A program made the position numbers and the translations under genes. A stretch of DNA of 64,000 nt from Paradesulfitobacterium ferrireducens (GTDB lineage: Bacteria > Bacillota > Desulfitobacteriia > Desulfitobacteriales > Desulfitobacteriaceae): the NCBI RefSeq assembly GCF_017310645.1, contig NZ_JAFLRH010000002.1, forward strand, positions 1 to 64,000. The letters run 5' to 3'. Of the stretch, positions 7,443-16,825 are shown piece after piece. How positions within the stretch are numbered: the first letter of the stretch is position 1; every line of letters begins with the position of its first letter. The notes beneath the pieces were generated by a model that was not told the DNA's origin, did no database searches, and worked only from the letters and a program-made list of their open reading frames with translations.

Positions 7443-9491
7443 GTGCCAAAAGTGTTCCGCAATCTCTGCCCGCGCAATTGTTTTAGTACCTGTAGTATCT
7501 TAAGTTACGTGGAAAACGGAAAACTGGTGCGGGTCAGTGGCGACCCCGCCCATGGATTCACGCGGGGAAATCTCTGTGCCAAGGGTTATGCTTACGTGGA
7601 AAGGGTTTACAGTCCAGAGCGGATTCTTCATCCCTTACGCCAGTTTCCCAGAGGTTCGGGGAACTGGTGCCCGATCACCTGGGAGGAGGCTCTGGAGACC
7701 ATTGCCCGTAAAATCCTGGAATTAAAGGGACGTTACCATAGTTTTAGGCCGGTTGGTTTCTGTAAACAGTATGGAAACATGGGACTGTTGCATTATGCCG
7801 CCAATGCTCTGTTTGATGGGCTCGGTTCGGTAACGGTGACTGAGGGCAATTCCTGCTGGTCTGCCGGGTTGGATGCTTATCTCTACAGTATGGGGTCAAT
7901 GGAAAAGCCCGATCCCGAGGACATGGTCAACAGCAAGGTGATTGTTCTGTGGGGTGTCAATCCGGCTTGGACCGCAGTGCACCAGATGCATTTCATCGAC
8001 AGAGCCAGAACGCGGGGAGCTCAGGTGGTGGTCATCGATCCTGTTTTTACAGCCACCGCGGCGCAAGCTGATCTTTATCTCCGGCCCAAGGCGGGAAGTG
8101 ATGGTGCCCTGGCTTTGGGAATGGCCAAATATATTGTAGAGAATGCTTGGCACGATCACGAATTTTTGGCGCACCATGTTGAGGGCTATGAAGCATTTTT
8201 TGCTTATTTGACCAGTATCAGTTATGATTGGGTTGAGCAAGAGACCGCTTTGCCCGTAGAGGCTATTAAAGAAGTGACCGAGTTGTACGCGCTGAACTCC
8301 CCGGCCGCCATCTGGACCGGCTTAGGATTGCAACGTCACACGAACGGCGGGCAAAACGTCAGGACCATCCTTACCCTGGCGGCACTCACCGGTAATTTGG
8401 GTAGACCCGGTGCGGGTTTGTATAATCCTTCCATGACGCCCTGGGAACTGTTTTCTTTTTACACCAGAGACCATGTGATTTCCAGACATCCCGTTGAGCA
8501 TAGAAGAATTAATATCAACCTTTTGGGTGCCGAGTTGAAAAAAACAACGGATCCGCCGGTAAAGATGCTCTGGTTAGCGCAAAGAGACCTATTTCAAGAC
8601 GCTCACACCGGAAGTCTTAGAGGTGCGTTGGAAGATCTGGAATTAATCGTGCAAGTGGATCAATTTTTAAATCGGAGTTCCCGCTATGCCGATATTTTTT
8701 TGCCGACGACTACCCAGTTCGAAGAATGGGATGTGCTGCCAAGCTATTGGCATCATTGGATCGGGATTAATGAACCGGCCATCTCGCCTTTGGGCGAGAG
8801 CAAATCGGACCTGCAGATCGCTTGGGACTTGTCCCGCAAACTTAATGAATTGTCACCCGGGATATGTAGTTTTCCCACGGCCGGCAAGGAAGAGGAGTGG
8901 GTGGCCGGGGAGTTCAACCAGGAGGTATACTCCCGCTTGGAGATTGAGGATTACAGAGAATTATTGCAAGGCCCCCGCAAACTGAAATGGCCCCAGGTGG
9001 CTTGGGAGGAGATGAAGTTCAAAACCCCCTCGGAGAAATTTGAAATTTCTTCTCTGACAGCTGCTAGCGAAGGGTTGCCGTTATTGCCGGTTTATTCTGA
9101 ACCGGCTTCTGCTCCGGCGGCCTATCCCTTCCGGCTGATGACACCTCACAGTCAGTCAGGCAACAACTCGCAGTTTTTGAATTTGCCCTGGCTTACTTGG
9201 GGAACGGGGGAGCCCTGTCTCCGGATTAATCCGCTTACGGCGAAAAGGTTGGGCTTAAGCAATGGCGCCCGAGTCAGGGTTTATAACCAGCAGGGCGAAA
9301 TTGTGTTCCCGGTGAAGCTTAGCGCAACGATTCGTGAAGATACGCTGGTATGTTTCCAAGGTTGGCCAGGCAGCGCGGAGCATGAGTTGAACGATTTGCT
9401 CAACGGCAGCCCCACGGATATGGGAAGCAAAGGGAGCGGACGCCCGTCAATCGCCATTCATGATACTTTTGTCAACCTGTGTCCTGCTTAA
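7443..9491 (+). CDS. Cytoplasmic molybdopterin oxidoreductase, DMSO reductase family, catalytic subunit
   Basis: The product is 682 residues. It starts with a [4Fe-4S] binding domain, Cys-x3-Cys-x3-Cys ('CPRNCFSTC') with the fourth Cys in 'NLCAKG', then Mo/W-bis-MGD binding regions ('VVVIDPVFTATAAQADLYL', 'WTGLGLQRHTNGGQNVRTI') and a C-terminal molydopterin dinucleotide-binding domain (from about 555). There is no twin-arginine leader, so it should act in the cytoplasm. GTG at 7443 is preferred because AGGAGG (7429-7434) is 8 bases upstream; GTG 7434 overlaps that site. The next gene supplies the Fe-S subunit, and no membrane anchor follows. The substrate cannot be read; soluble A+B pairs include formate-, thiosulfate- or tetrathionate-type and uncharacterised enzymes. 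Confidence 0.88.
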   Translation: MPKVFRNLCPRNCFSTCSILSYVENGKLVRVSGDPAHGFTRGNLCAKGYAYVERVYSPERILHPLRQFPRGSGNWCPITWEEALETIARKILELKGRYHSFRPVGFCKQYGNMGLLHYAANALFDGLGSVTVTEGNSCWSAGLDAYLYSMGSMEKPDPEDMVNSKVIVLWGVNPAWTAVHQMHFIDRARTRGAQVVVIDPVFTATAAQADLYLRPKAGSDGALALGMAKYIVENAWHDHEFLAHHVEGYEAFFAYLTSISYDWVEQETALPVEAIKEVTELYALNSPAAIWTGLGLQRHTNGGQNVRTILTLAALTGNLGRPGAGLYNPSMTPWELFSFYTRDHVISRHPVEHRRININLLGAELKKTTDPPVKMLWLAQRDLFQDAHTGSLRGALEDLELIVQVDQFLNRSSRYADIFLPTTTQFEEWDVLPSYWHHWIGINEPAISPLGESKSDLQIAWDLSRKLNELSPGICSFPTAGKEEEWVAGEFNQEVYSRLEIEDYRELLQGPRKLKWPQVAWEEMKFKTPSEKFEISSLTAASEGLPLLPVYSEPASAPAAYPFRLMTPHSQSGNNSQFLNLPWLTWGTGEPCLRINPLTAKRLGLSNGARVRVYNQQGEIVFPVKLSATIREDTLVCFQGWPGSAEHELNDLLNGSPTDMGSKGSGRPSIAIHDTFVNLCPA

Positions 9492-9503
9492 AGGAGGCCT
9501 GAG

Positions 9504-10064
9504 ATGCGACAAGTTGGGTTTCTGGTAGATGTGAGCCGATGCTTGGGCTGCCGGGCGTGCGAAGTGGCCTGCAAGAATTACTTTGGGCTGGGGGAAACTC
9601 AGCGTTATCGCCGGGTCTCAGAAGTGGAATGGCAGACTGAAGATGGAATCGGTTTATTTTATCTTTCCTTGGCTTGCAACCACTGCGAAAACCCCGAGTG
9701 TTTTCGGGTTTGCCCAAACCGCACCTACAGGAAGCGGCGGGACGGAATCGTGGTTCACGATGCCGGACTCTGCGATGGCTGTTGTACCTGCGTGAAGGCT
9801 TGCCCTTACGGCGCTCCGCAATATGATGCGGACACGGGCAAGGTGGATAAGTGTGATCTGTGCGTGAGCCGCCTCGACGCAGGACTGAGACCGGCCTGTG
9901 AAGAAGCCTGCACCAACGATGCCCTCAAAGTGATTTTTTTGGACCGGATTGATGAGACCGGACTGCTGAAGTCTGTCCCCACTTTGCCGGATATTAGAAT
10001 AACGCGCCCGTCGATTCGGTTTAACCCCCCGGTAGTCCGTAAGCAATGGTTGAGCAAAAAATAA
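9504..10064 (+). CDS. Four-cluster ferredoxin subunit of molybdoenzyme (DmsB/NrfC-like)
   Basis: The product is 186 residues with sixteen cysteines in four 4Fe-4S motifs: 'CLGCRACEVAC' (start), 'CNHCENPECFRVC', 'CDGCCTCVKAC' and 'CDLC' with 'CEEAC'. It follows the catalytic gene by 12 bases behind AAAGGAGG and should pass electrons between the molybdenum subunit and a cytoplasmic partner. There is no TAT leader and no adjacent NrfD-type gene, unlike the second set downstream. Confidence 0.92.
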   Translation: MRQVGFLVDVSRCLGCRACEVACKNYFGLGETQRYRRVSEVEWQTEDGIGLFYLSLACNHCENPECFRVCPNRTYRKRRDGIVVHDAGLCDGCCTCVKACPYGAPQYDADTGKVDKCDLCVSRLDAGLRPACEEACTNDALKVIFLDRIDETGLLKSVPTLPDIRITRPSIRFNPPVVRKQWLSKK

Positions 10065-10082
10065 TTGTAGTATCCTACAATT
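10063..10082. promoter_or_regulatory. 8-bp inverted repeat upstream of the PucR gene
   Basis: AATTGTAG-TATC-CTACAATT overlaps the stop codon of the ferredoxin gene and lies 46 bases before the PucR start. It may be an operator for the regulator or a weak terminator; no U-run follows. Confidence 0.4.
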
Positions 10083-10128
10083 CAAGATGCTGCTGTTTAT
10101 TGACATATACAAAGTTGAGGTGTGAAAC

Positions 10129-11358
10129 ATGGCCGAATATACGCTCCAGACCCAGCTGTTGGAGGCCATAGCCTGTGGAAGGGGTATGCCTTCTTTGGCG
10201 AAAATCATGGTAGATTTCCTGGGCAATCCAGTGATTATTACGGATCAATTTTTTAGGATCGTCGTTTATCAGACCAAACGAGGGGAAAATATTCACTGGG
10301 ACGACTTTTTACCCCTATCCGTCACGCAGCGCGAATCAAAGCGCTGGGAGTCCAAAACGGAACGGGGAATGCTGGTAACACCGGACGGAAAAACAGTTCC
10401 CTACGCTTCGTTTCCTCTGGTGCGTTCAGAGTTGGAGGGGTTTATTGTTCTTCTCCTCACGGAGAACGCTTGGTCACCGGCCATGGCCTTGATGCTGGAA
10501 CAAGGCGCCCTGGCAGTCTTGGTGGCCCTGAAGCAGGAAAGAGAAATCCAACGCATTCACTTAAAATATAAAGATGAATTTATCCACGATTTATTATATA
10601 ACAATTTTGAAAACAGGGAAGTTTTGATCCAGCGGGGTAAAACTTTGGGCCTGGACTTCTCTCATCCCCATGCTCTGGCCGTGGTCGGGATTGATGACGA
10701 GGAATCCCCGGAAGCGGAAAAAAACCTAGAGCAGCTGAAATCCTTGTTACACTCCTCATTAAGAATGCACGGCGACAACCCTGTGGTTACCAGACGCGGA
10801 ATCTATCTGATCGTTTTGCTGCCTATGGCAAGACAACTGACTTTTCCAGAGCTGAAACGAGAGCTTAATTCCCTTTTCCGCCTTGCTAAGCAGAATGTCT
10901 ATAACAGACTGAAAACTTCTTTTTCCGTCGGTGTTGGCCACCTGTATCCTGCAGCCGACGAACTGTTCCGCAGCTACCAGGAGGCTAAGACGGCCCTGGA
11001 ACTGGGGAGATTCTTTAACAAGTCCGATGAGATGACTTATTTTGATGAATTAGGGGTTCTTAGTTTAATCTATAAAATGGGAGAATTAGAGCTGAAAGCT
11101 TTCTGTTACAGTCTGCTGGATCCGATTTTGGATTATGACCGGAAGAATGCCGGTCAACTGCTGGAAACCTTAAAAATTTATTTTCAGTGCAATGCCGATC
11201 TCAATACGACTGCGGAAAAGCTTTACGTCCATGTTAATACCCTGCGCTACCGATTAAAAAAAGTAGAGGAACTTTTGGGCATCGATTTAAATAATTTGGA
11301 TGGTCAGCTCAACTTATTCACAGCGTTGCGGATTTTTAGCCAAAAAGGTTGGAACTAA
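10129..11358 (+). CDS. PucR/CdaR-family transcriptional regulator
   Basis: The product is 409 residues. The N-terminal part (about 1-150) looks like a GAF-type ligand-binding region, the middle (about 170-300) like the CdaR GGDEF-like domain, and the C-terminus is a PucR HTH_30 domain with 'LYVHVNTLRYRLKKVEELLG'. Such regulators usually activate neighbouring catabolic or redox genes on binding a small ligand. It sits between two molybdoenzyme operons, both on the same strand, and is closed by its own terminator, so it could govern either. GAGGTG precedes ATG 10129. Confidence 0.88.
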   Translation: MAEYTLQTQLLEAIACGRGMPSLAKIMVDFLGNPVIITDQFFRIVVYQTKRGENIHWDDFLPLSVTQRESKRWESKTERGMLVTPDGKTVPYASFPLVRSELEGFIVLLLTENAWSPAMALMLEQGALAVLVALKQEREIQRIHLKYKDEFIHDLLYNNFENREVLIQRGKTLGLDFSHPHALAVVGIDDEESPEAEKNLEQLKSLLHSSLRMHGDNPVVTRRGIYLIVLLPMARQLTFPELKRELNSLFRLAKQNVYNRLKTSFSVGVGHLYPAADELFRSYQEAKTALELGRFFNKSDEMTYFDELGVLSLIYKMGELELKAFCYSLLDPILDYDRKNAGQLLETLKIYFQCNADLNTTAEKLYVHVNTLRYRLKKVEELLGIDLNNLDGQLNLFTALRIFSQKGWN

Positions 11359-11379
11359 TACATAAATTGGTATTTATAA

Positions 11380-11422
11380 CCGGTACTTATTGTCATAACC
11401 GACAAAGTACCGGGTTTTTATT
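11380..11422 (+). terminator. Intrinsic terminator after the PucR gene
   Basis: CCGGTACTT (11380-11388) pairs with AAGTACCGG (11405-11413), followed by GTTTTTATTTT. It separates the regulator from the exported molybdoenzyme operon. Confidence 0.85.
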
Positions 11423-11576
11423 TTAGACGGTTCTATAAAGGCCAAATCTTGATGGCGGCGAATTAATCAACAAGATCATTAACCCAGAGAAATCAGTGCT
11501 GCGCCAGGAGGTGAAAATACTCACAAGAAGCTGCTTATTTACAGGGTTTGTGATTTGAAGTGAGGGAGGTCAGACG

Positions 11577-13946
11577 ATGCAATCGGAAAAGGAAAGCAAA
11601 GGTTTCAGCATTTCGCGCCGCAATTTTCTGAAAGGGACAGCGGCGGTAGGAACAACGGTCGGTCTGTTAGGAGTTTCGACCTATGGCCTGAAATGGCTGC
11701 AACCTGCCCAGGCCCAAACGGAGGCCAAAGAAGAGCCCATCAGAAGCGTGTGCTCGCCAAATTGCTGGCAGACCTGCAACCATCTGGTTACGGTTCGTGA
11801 TGGTAAGGTGGTGAAATCAGCCCCGGCCCCGATGCCGGAGCGAACCTATGACCGCATTTGCCTGCGGGGGCTGACTCATCTCCAGCGCGTCCATCATCCG
11901 GAAAGAATTAAATATCCCATGAAAAGAGCGGGTGAACGGGGCGAAGGCAAGTGGGAGAAGATCAGTTGGGAAGAAGCCTTCAACACAATAGCTGAGAAAT
12001 TCTCGCAGCTGCGGAAACAATACGGCAAGCAATCGATTGCCATTGTGGGGCAATCCGGAAACTACGGCGTGTTAAACGGCGGCTACGCGGGGCAGTATCG
12101 TTTCTCCGGCGTCTTAGAGGCGGTTCATGCGACAGGGAGTGTCGACACCTCTTTAAGTACCGGATTTGCTGCCCCTATGGGGACGGGAATCTTTGACGCT
12201 TATTCCAATGAGCCTTTAGACTGGGTCAACGCCAGGACCATTATTTTATGGGGGAGTGCCTGCGCCGAAACCCAAATCAACGAGTGGCACTTTATCCAAG
12301 AAGCCAAAGAAAAGGGAGCGCGCTTGGTCGTGATCGATCCCATTTATACGGCCACTGCCCAGAAGGCGGATATCTGGGTTAACCTGCGTCCCGCCAGTGA
12401 CACCGCTTTGGCCTTGGGCCTGATGCGGGAGATCATGGCGCAAGGGATGGTGGACAAGGATTTTTTATTACATCATACGTGTGCACCCTTTCTGGTCCGG
12501 AGCGATGACAAACAGTTTGCCAGGGCGGAGAAAAAACCTCTGGTTTGGGATACGAATTCGCAAAGTGCAAAACCTCATGATTCTTCAGGCATTGTCCCCG
12601 AGCTGGAAGGAACACACCCAATCAACGGGGTGGCCTGTACAACCGCCTACTCTCTGTTGTGGGACAAGGTTAAAGATTATACCCCGCAGAAAGTGGCTGA
12701 ATTAACTGAAGTTCCGGCCAGCATGGTTGTGGAAGTTGCGCATCTGCTGGCCGCCAACAAACCGGGCGGGATCAAGTTCGGTTTTGGGGCAGACCGCTAC
12801 CACCATGCCAACTTATTGGGGCAGGCTATGATTACGTTACTGGGCTTGACCGGGAATATGGGCAAATCAGGGAACATCCTGGGGATGGCTTTTTACGGCT
12901 TTGATCCTATGATCTATAACGCGGGCTGGTTGTTCCCGGCGGGAACGTTTCCGGCCGTTCTGCCGTTGATGCGACTGCAGGATACGGTTATCAAACAGGA
13001 TCCCCACCCTGTTAAAGCCCTTTACATCATGTGTTCAAATCTCCTGGTGCAGACCGCGGACCGCAACAAGTGGTTAAAAGAAGTGTGGCCCAAGCTGGAA
13101 TTCGTGGTGGCCGTCGATCAGTTCCTGAATAATACGATGGACTATGCTGATATCATTCTGCCGGCCGCCCATTATTACGAAACTGAAGAACCTGTGCTCG
13201 CCGGAGATGTGCCTTACGTCCTCTACCGGCGCCAGGCGTTGGAGCCTTTGTTGGAGGCCAAGCCGGACTGGGAAATCTATCAGGGTATAACCACGAAAAT
13301 GGGATTGGGCCAGTATTTTCCGGAAAAGCTGCAGGCGAGCAAAGAATGGTTTGACATGCCTATTCTGAAGCAGCAAGGGATTACTTTTGATAAAATCCGC
13401 CAGGAACAAGCGGTGCGTTTTCTGCCGAATCCCTATATACCCTGGAAAGACGGCAAATTCAAAACGGAGAGCGGCAAACTTGAATTTTATCTGGAGAAAA
13501 TGGCCGCGACCGCAGAAGAACTCCCCGTGTTTAAGTGGCCGCTCGAGGCCGGACCGGATAGCAAGCTGGCCGGGAAATATCCCTTTGTCCTCTTGACCAG
13601 ACATGAGAAATTCCGGATCCACTCGCAATACGAAAATCAACCCTGGTTGAGAGAACTAAATCCAGAGCCTGTTGCCGACCTCAATCCCAAAGATGCCCGA
13701 GCCAAGGGGATTGCGGACGGGGAGATGGTGGAGGTATACAATGACAGGGGCCATGTCGTCTTAAAATGTCGCTATAACGAATCGATTCGTCCGGGAGTGG
13801 TCCACATCCAGCAGGGCTGGTGGCGCTACGTGGCCGGACATCATCAGGAGTTGACGCATGCCCAGTTCAAAGAAGGTATTTTTAATTATTCGTTCTTTGA
13901 TGTACGAGTCGATTTTCGGAAATATGCGGGAGGTGAATTGCATTGA
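11577..13946 (+). CDS. TAT-exported molybdopterin oxidoreductase, DMSO reductase family, catalytic subunit
   Basis: The product is 789 residues. The twin-arginine leader 'SRRNFLK' (about 14-20) is followed by a hydrophobic stretch and an AQA-type cleavage site near 48, so the enzyme faces the outside. A [4Fe-4S] motif 'CSPNCWQTC' with a later Cys in 'RICLRGL', the DmsA-like 'VHHPERIKYPMKR', bis-MGD regions, and a C-terminal dinucleotide-binding domain (from about 665) follow. It heads a four-gene operon with an Fe-S subunit, NrfD anchor and TorD chaperone, giving a quinol-linked complex of DmsABC/PsrABC form. Whether it reduces a sulfoxide, polysulfide, thiosulfate or another acceptor cannot be settled. 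Confidence 0.9.
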   Translation: MQSEKESKGFSISRRNFLKGTAAVGTTVGLLGVSTYGLKWLQPAQAQTEAKEEPIRSVCSPNCWQTCNHLVTVRDGKVVKSAPAPMPERTYDRICLRGLTHLQRVHHPERIKYPMKRAGERGEGKWEKISWEEAFNTIAEKFSQLRKQYGKQSIAIVGQSGNYGVLNGGYAGQYRFSGVLEAVHATGSVDTSLSTGFAAPMGTGIFDAYSNEPLDWVNARTIILWGSACAETQINEWHFIQEAKEKGARLVVIDPIYTATAQKADIWVNLRPASDTALALGLMREIMAQGMVDKDFLLHHTCAPFLVRSDDKQFARAEKKPLVWDTNSQSAKPHDSSGIVPELEGTHPINGVACTTAYSLLWDKVKDYTPQKVAELTEVPASMVVEVAHLLAANKPGGIKFGFGADRYHHANLLGQAMITLLGLTGNMGKSGNILGMAFYGFDPMIYNAGWLFPAGTFPAVLPLMRLQDTVIKQDPHPVKALYIMCSNLLVQTADRNKWLKEVWPKLEFVVAVDQFLNNTMDYADIILPAAHYYETEEPVLAGDVPYVLYRRQALEPLLEAKPDWEIYQGITTKMGLGQYFPEKLQASKEWFDMPILKQQGITFDKIRQEQAVRFLPNPYIPWKDGKFKTESGKLEFYLEKMAATAEELPVFKWPLEAGPDSKLAGKYPFVLLTRHEKFRIHSQYENQPWLRELNPEPVADLNPKDARAKGIADGEMVEVYNDRGHVVLKCRYNESIRPGVVHIQQGWWRYVAGHHQELTHAQFKEGIFNYSFFDVRVDFRKYAGGELH

Positions 13947-14563
13947 CCAAGAAGTATGGGATGGTCATCGATTTAAAACGATGTATCGGTTGCCACACCT
14001 GTGAAATTGCTTGCAAACTGGAAAATGATGTGCCGATGGGCATGTATTGGAACCGGATTCTTACCGAAGGCGGAAAATACATGGATGCTCCCAAAGGGGA
14101 ATATCCTAATGTCCAAAGGGGATACCTTCCTCTGGCCTGCCAGCACTGTGAGAATGCGCCCTGCGTCAAAGTGTGCCCGGTGGCCGCGACCTATAAGTCT
14201 GAAGACGGCAGGGTGTTGATTAACTACGAACGCTGTATCGGGTGCCGTTACTGTATGGCGGCTTGCCCTTACAATGTCCGGGTCTTTAACTGGCAAGAAC
14301 CCGTACGCATCCCTGATTTTGACTATGGGTCAGCGGATACTCCGAAACGCAAACGTGGGATTGTGGAAAAGTGTTCCTTCTGCGAACAACGGGTGAATAA
14401 AGGCATGCAGCCCTTTTGCGTGGAGGTTTGTCCGGCGCGCGCCAGACATTTCGGCGATCTGAACGATCCGAGCAGCGAGGTTGCGCAGCTCGTTCGCACT
14501 AGAAAAGGCGAGCAGTTGTTGGAAGATAGAGGAACTAAGCCACAGGTTTATTACGTGCGCTAG
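13943..14563 (+). CDS. Four-cluster ferredoxin subunit of exported molybdoenzyme (DmsB/PsrB-like)
   Basis: The product is 206 residues with four 4Fe-4S motifs: 'CIGCHTCEIAC', 'CQHCENAPCVKVC', 'CIGCRYCMAAC' and 'CSFC...CVEVC'. The TTG start at 13943 overlaps the stop of the catalytic gene by 4 bases and is preceded by GGGAGGTG, showing translational coupling. It has no leader and is presumably exported bound to the TAT-targeted catalytic subunit, as in DmsAB. Confidence 0.92.
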   Translation: MTKKYGMVIDLKRCIGCHTCEIACKLENDVPMGMYWNRILTEGGKYMDAPKGEYPNVQRGYLPLACQHCENAPCVKVCPVAATYKSEDGRVLINYERCIGCRYCMAACPYNVRVFNWQEPVRIPDFDYGSADTPKRKRGIVEKCSFCEQRVNKGMQPFCVEVCPARARHFGDLNDPSSEVAQLVRTRKGEQLLEDRGTKPQVYYVR

Positions 14564-14581
14564 AAAGGAGGCAGATTTGCC

Positions 14582-15808
14582 GTGTTTAACAAAAGATATG
14601 TCAATCCCTGGACGGTAATCCTGGCGATACTGTCCCTGGTTGGTCTTGGGGCGTGGGTTTATCAGCTTGCCAACGGGTTGATTGCCACCGGGATGCGCAA
14701 TGTTGTTTCCTGGGGTCTTTATATCACGCTGTTTATGTTTTTTGTGGGACTTTCGGCCGGGGGATTGATTGTTTCTTCTTCGGCGACAGTATTTAACATC
14801 AAACAATTCAAACCGGTGGCCAAACCCGCGGTGTTGCTTTCCAGCACCTGTATTATTGTGGCGACCCTGTTGATCTTTGTGGACCTCGGGCGTCCCGATC
14901 GTTTCTTGAACCTGGTTTTCCATCCCCAATTCAATTCGCCGCTCATTTGGGACGTGATCGTAATTGGCATTTATTTAGTAACTTCCCTGGTTTATCTTTA
15001 TAGCATGACAAGAGAAGAGCCCAACCTAAAAAACATCAAGGTGTTATCTGCTATCGCTTTGCCTGTCGCCATTTTGGTCCACTCGGTTACCGCCTGGATC
15101 TTTGGATTGCAGATCGCGAGACCGACTTGGCACAGTGCCTTGATGGCTCCTCTCTTTGTCGCTTCAGCCCTGGATTCCGGATTGGCTCTCCTGCTGCTTG
15201 TCCTGATCGGACTGAATCAGTTCACCTCCTTTAAGGTGGACAAAAAACTGATCTCCACCCTGGGCGGGTTGTTGGCGGTATTCATTGCGGTGGACGTTTA
15301 CTTTGTGTTCTCGGAGATATTGACGGCGCTATATCCTGGTGAGGAACAGTTAATGGGGTATTTGACGTTGATGCTCTCCGGCAGCCTGGCACCCTTCTTC
15401 TGGGGTGAAATCATCCTGGGGGCAGTTGTTCCCTTCTTGATCCTGGTTGTGCCCAAGAACAGGTTGAAGAGCAGCCTGATGCTACTGGCTTCAGGTCTCG
15501 TGGTGGTAGGCGTTTTGTTTAAACGCATTTGGCTGCTGTTTTCCTCTTTGCTATTGCCCTTGATCGGATTGGCTCCTGGGGTAACGCTGGGAGCCTATCA
15601 AATGCCGGAGACATTTGGCCAAGCGGCGACGCCTGGCATCTGGGCCACCGTAGGAAGCTATGCGCCGACCTGGGTGGAATTAGCCATTGTGGTGGGTGTT
15701 TGTGCTTTCGGCGCGCTCATCTTTACTGTGGGGACCTATTTTTTCTTGACGCCGGTGCAGACTGCAGAAGCTTTGCCCAAGCAGGGAGGTGCGGTCAGTG
15801 CAACCTAA
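14582..15808 (+). CDS. NrfD/PsrC-type quinol-interacting membrane subunit
   Basis: The product is 408 residues with about ten hydrophobic helices, beginning 'NPWTVILAILSLVGLGAWVY' and including 'DLGRPDRFLNLVFHPQFNSP', a hallmark of the NrfD/PsrC/DmsC-like family. It should anchor the complex and oxidise menaquinol. GTG 14582 follows GAAAGGAGG. It is third in the operon and overlaps the chaperone gene by 11 bases. Confidence 0.92.
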   Translation: MFNKRYVNPWTVILAILSLVGLGAWVYQLANGLIATGMRNVVSWGLYITLFMFFVGLSAGGLIVSSSATVFNIKQFKPVAKPAVLLSSTCIIVATLLIFVDLGRPDRFLNLVFHPQFNSPLIWDVIVIGIYLVTSLVYLYSMTREEPNLKNIKVLSAIALPVAILVHSVTAWIFGLQIARPTWHSALMAPLFVASALDSGLALLLLVLIGLNQFTSFKVDKKLISTLGGLLAVFIAVDVYFVFSEILTALYPGEEQLMGYLTLMLSGSLAPFFWGEIILGAVVPFLILVVPKNRLKSSLMLLASGLVVVGVLFKRIWLLFSSLLLPLIGLAPGVTLGAYQMPETFGQAATPGIWATVGSYAPTWVELAIVVGVCAFGALIFTVGTYFFLTPVQTAEALPKQGGAVSAT

Positions 15809-16586
15809 ACTGACGGATACGGTCTTGGCCGGTTTAAAAGAAATGGCTCTTAACCGGAGGGCTACGTATTCTGCCTTATCCAGAATGTGGGATGAACCGG
15901 GCCGGGAGCTGCTGGCTGATTTCTTCGGTGAGGGAGGTGCCTGGACACAATTACAGTGTAGCCTGGACAAGATGAATCCGCGTTTAACCGAATTCCAAGA
16001 AGGATTACGGCTTATGTCCGGTTTTCTCAACCGAGAGTTAAATGTGTCAAATGAACGCCCATTTGTAGAAGTGGGCGTCCCGGACGTGGATGAAAAGCGG
16101 GAGCAGGGCTTGACGGATTGGCGGGTGGAATATGCCCGGTTATTCATCGGGCCTGGTGCGTTCCCTTGTCCTCCCTATGAGTCAGCTTATCGGGAACGAC
16201 GGGAAGACGGAAGTTTCGGCAATTTGATGGGGGAAACCACGCTGCAGGTGCGGGAAATTTACCGGCAGGCAGGATTAGACCTTGGCACCAAGCAGTTGCC
16301 GGACTATCATTGCACGGAGTTAGAGTTCATGGGTTATCTCATCGGTCAGGAGGCGGAACTATACCTCGCCCAGGACGTAGGCAGAGCAGCGGGTTGGCAG
16401 GATATCCAGGAGTCATTCCTACAAGATCATATGGCGCAATGGTTGCCTGAATTTTGTCAAGATGTACAGCGGGAGACAAACTTGAGTTACTATCAAGGAT
16501 TAGCTCAAATAACGGCTGCCTATATTAAGATTGAGGCTGAACGCATCAACCAATTAAAAAAAACAGCCGGTTCTTTGGCCGTTTGA
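15798..16586 (+). CDS. TorD/DmsD-family molybdoenzyme chaperone
   Basis: The product is 262 residues, all-helical, with the TorD signature region 'EYARLFIGPGAFPCPPYESAY' and 'YHCTELEFMGYLIGQE'. Such proteins bind the TAT leader and help insert the molybdenum cofactor before export. The start is taken as GTG 15798: GGGAGG (15784-15789) is 8 bases upstream, while GTG 15789 overlaps that site. The reading frame overlaps the end of the NrfD gene. The most likely client is the leader-bearing enzyme at 11577. Confidence 0.88.
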   Translation: MQPKLTDTVLAGLKEMALNRRATYSALSRMWDEPGRELLADFFGEGGAWTQLQCSLDKMNPRLTEFQEGLRLMSGFLNRELNVSNERPFVEVGVPDVDEKREQGLTDWRVEYARLFIGPGAFPCPPYESAYRERREDGSFGNLMGETTLQVREIYRQAGLDLGTKQLPDYHCTELEFMGYLIGQEAELYLAQDVGRAAGWQDIQESFLQDHMAQWLPEFCQDVQRETNLSYYQGLAQITAAYIKIEAERINQLKKTAGSLAV

Positions 16587-16825
16587 ACGGTTAGACCAAA
16601 ATGCAAGCCCTCTCTAAAGTAAATTGAAGCAGGGCACATACTAGGCTGCAGGCGGGGCGGTCGTCCTCTTACTGGGGTTGAAGTCCGATGGTGTGTTGGA
16701 CCGCCTCCATGCCGGCCCAGTCAGTTCAGTTTCCCAGTATCCCCCGGAATTGGATGAAGCGATTACTCCGTTAAGGGGAAACTTGGTCAGCATTATATAG
16801 CGTTGGGCGCAAACACCATTCCCAA
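16587..16825. other. Non-coding gap between convergent operons
   Basis: No open frame of note, no clear hairpin with a T-run, and no RNA gene is visible between the chaperone gene and the oppositely oriented GntR gene. Confidence 0.5.
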
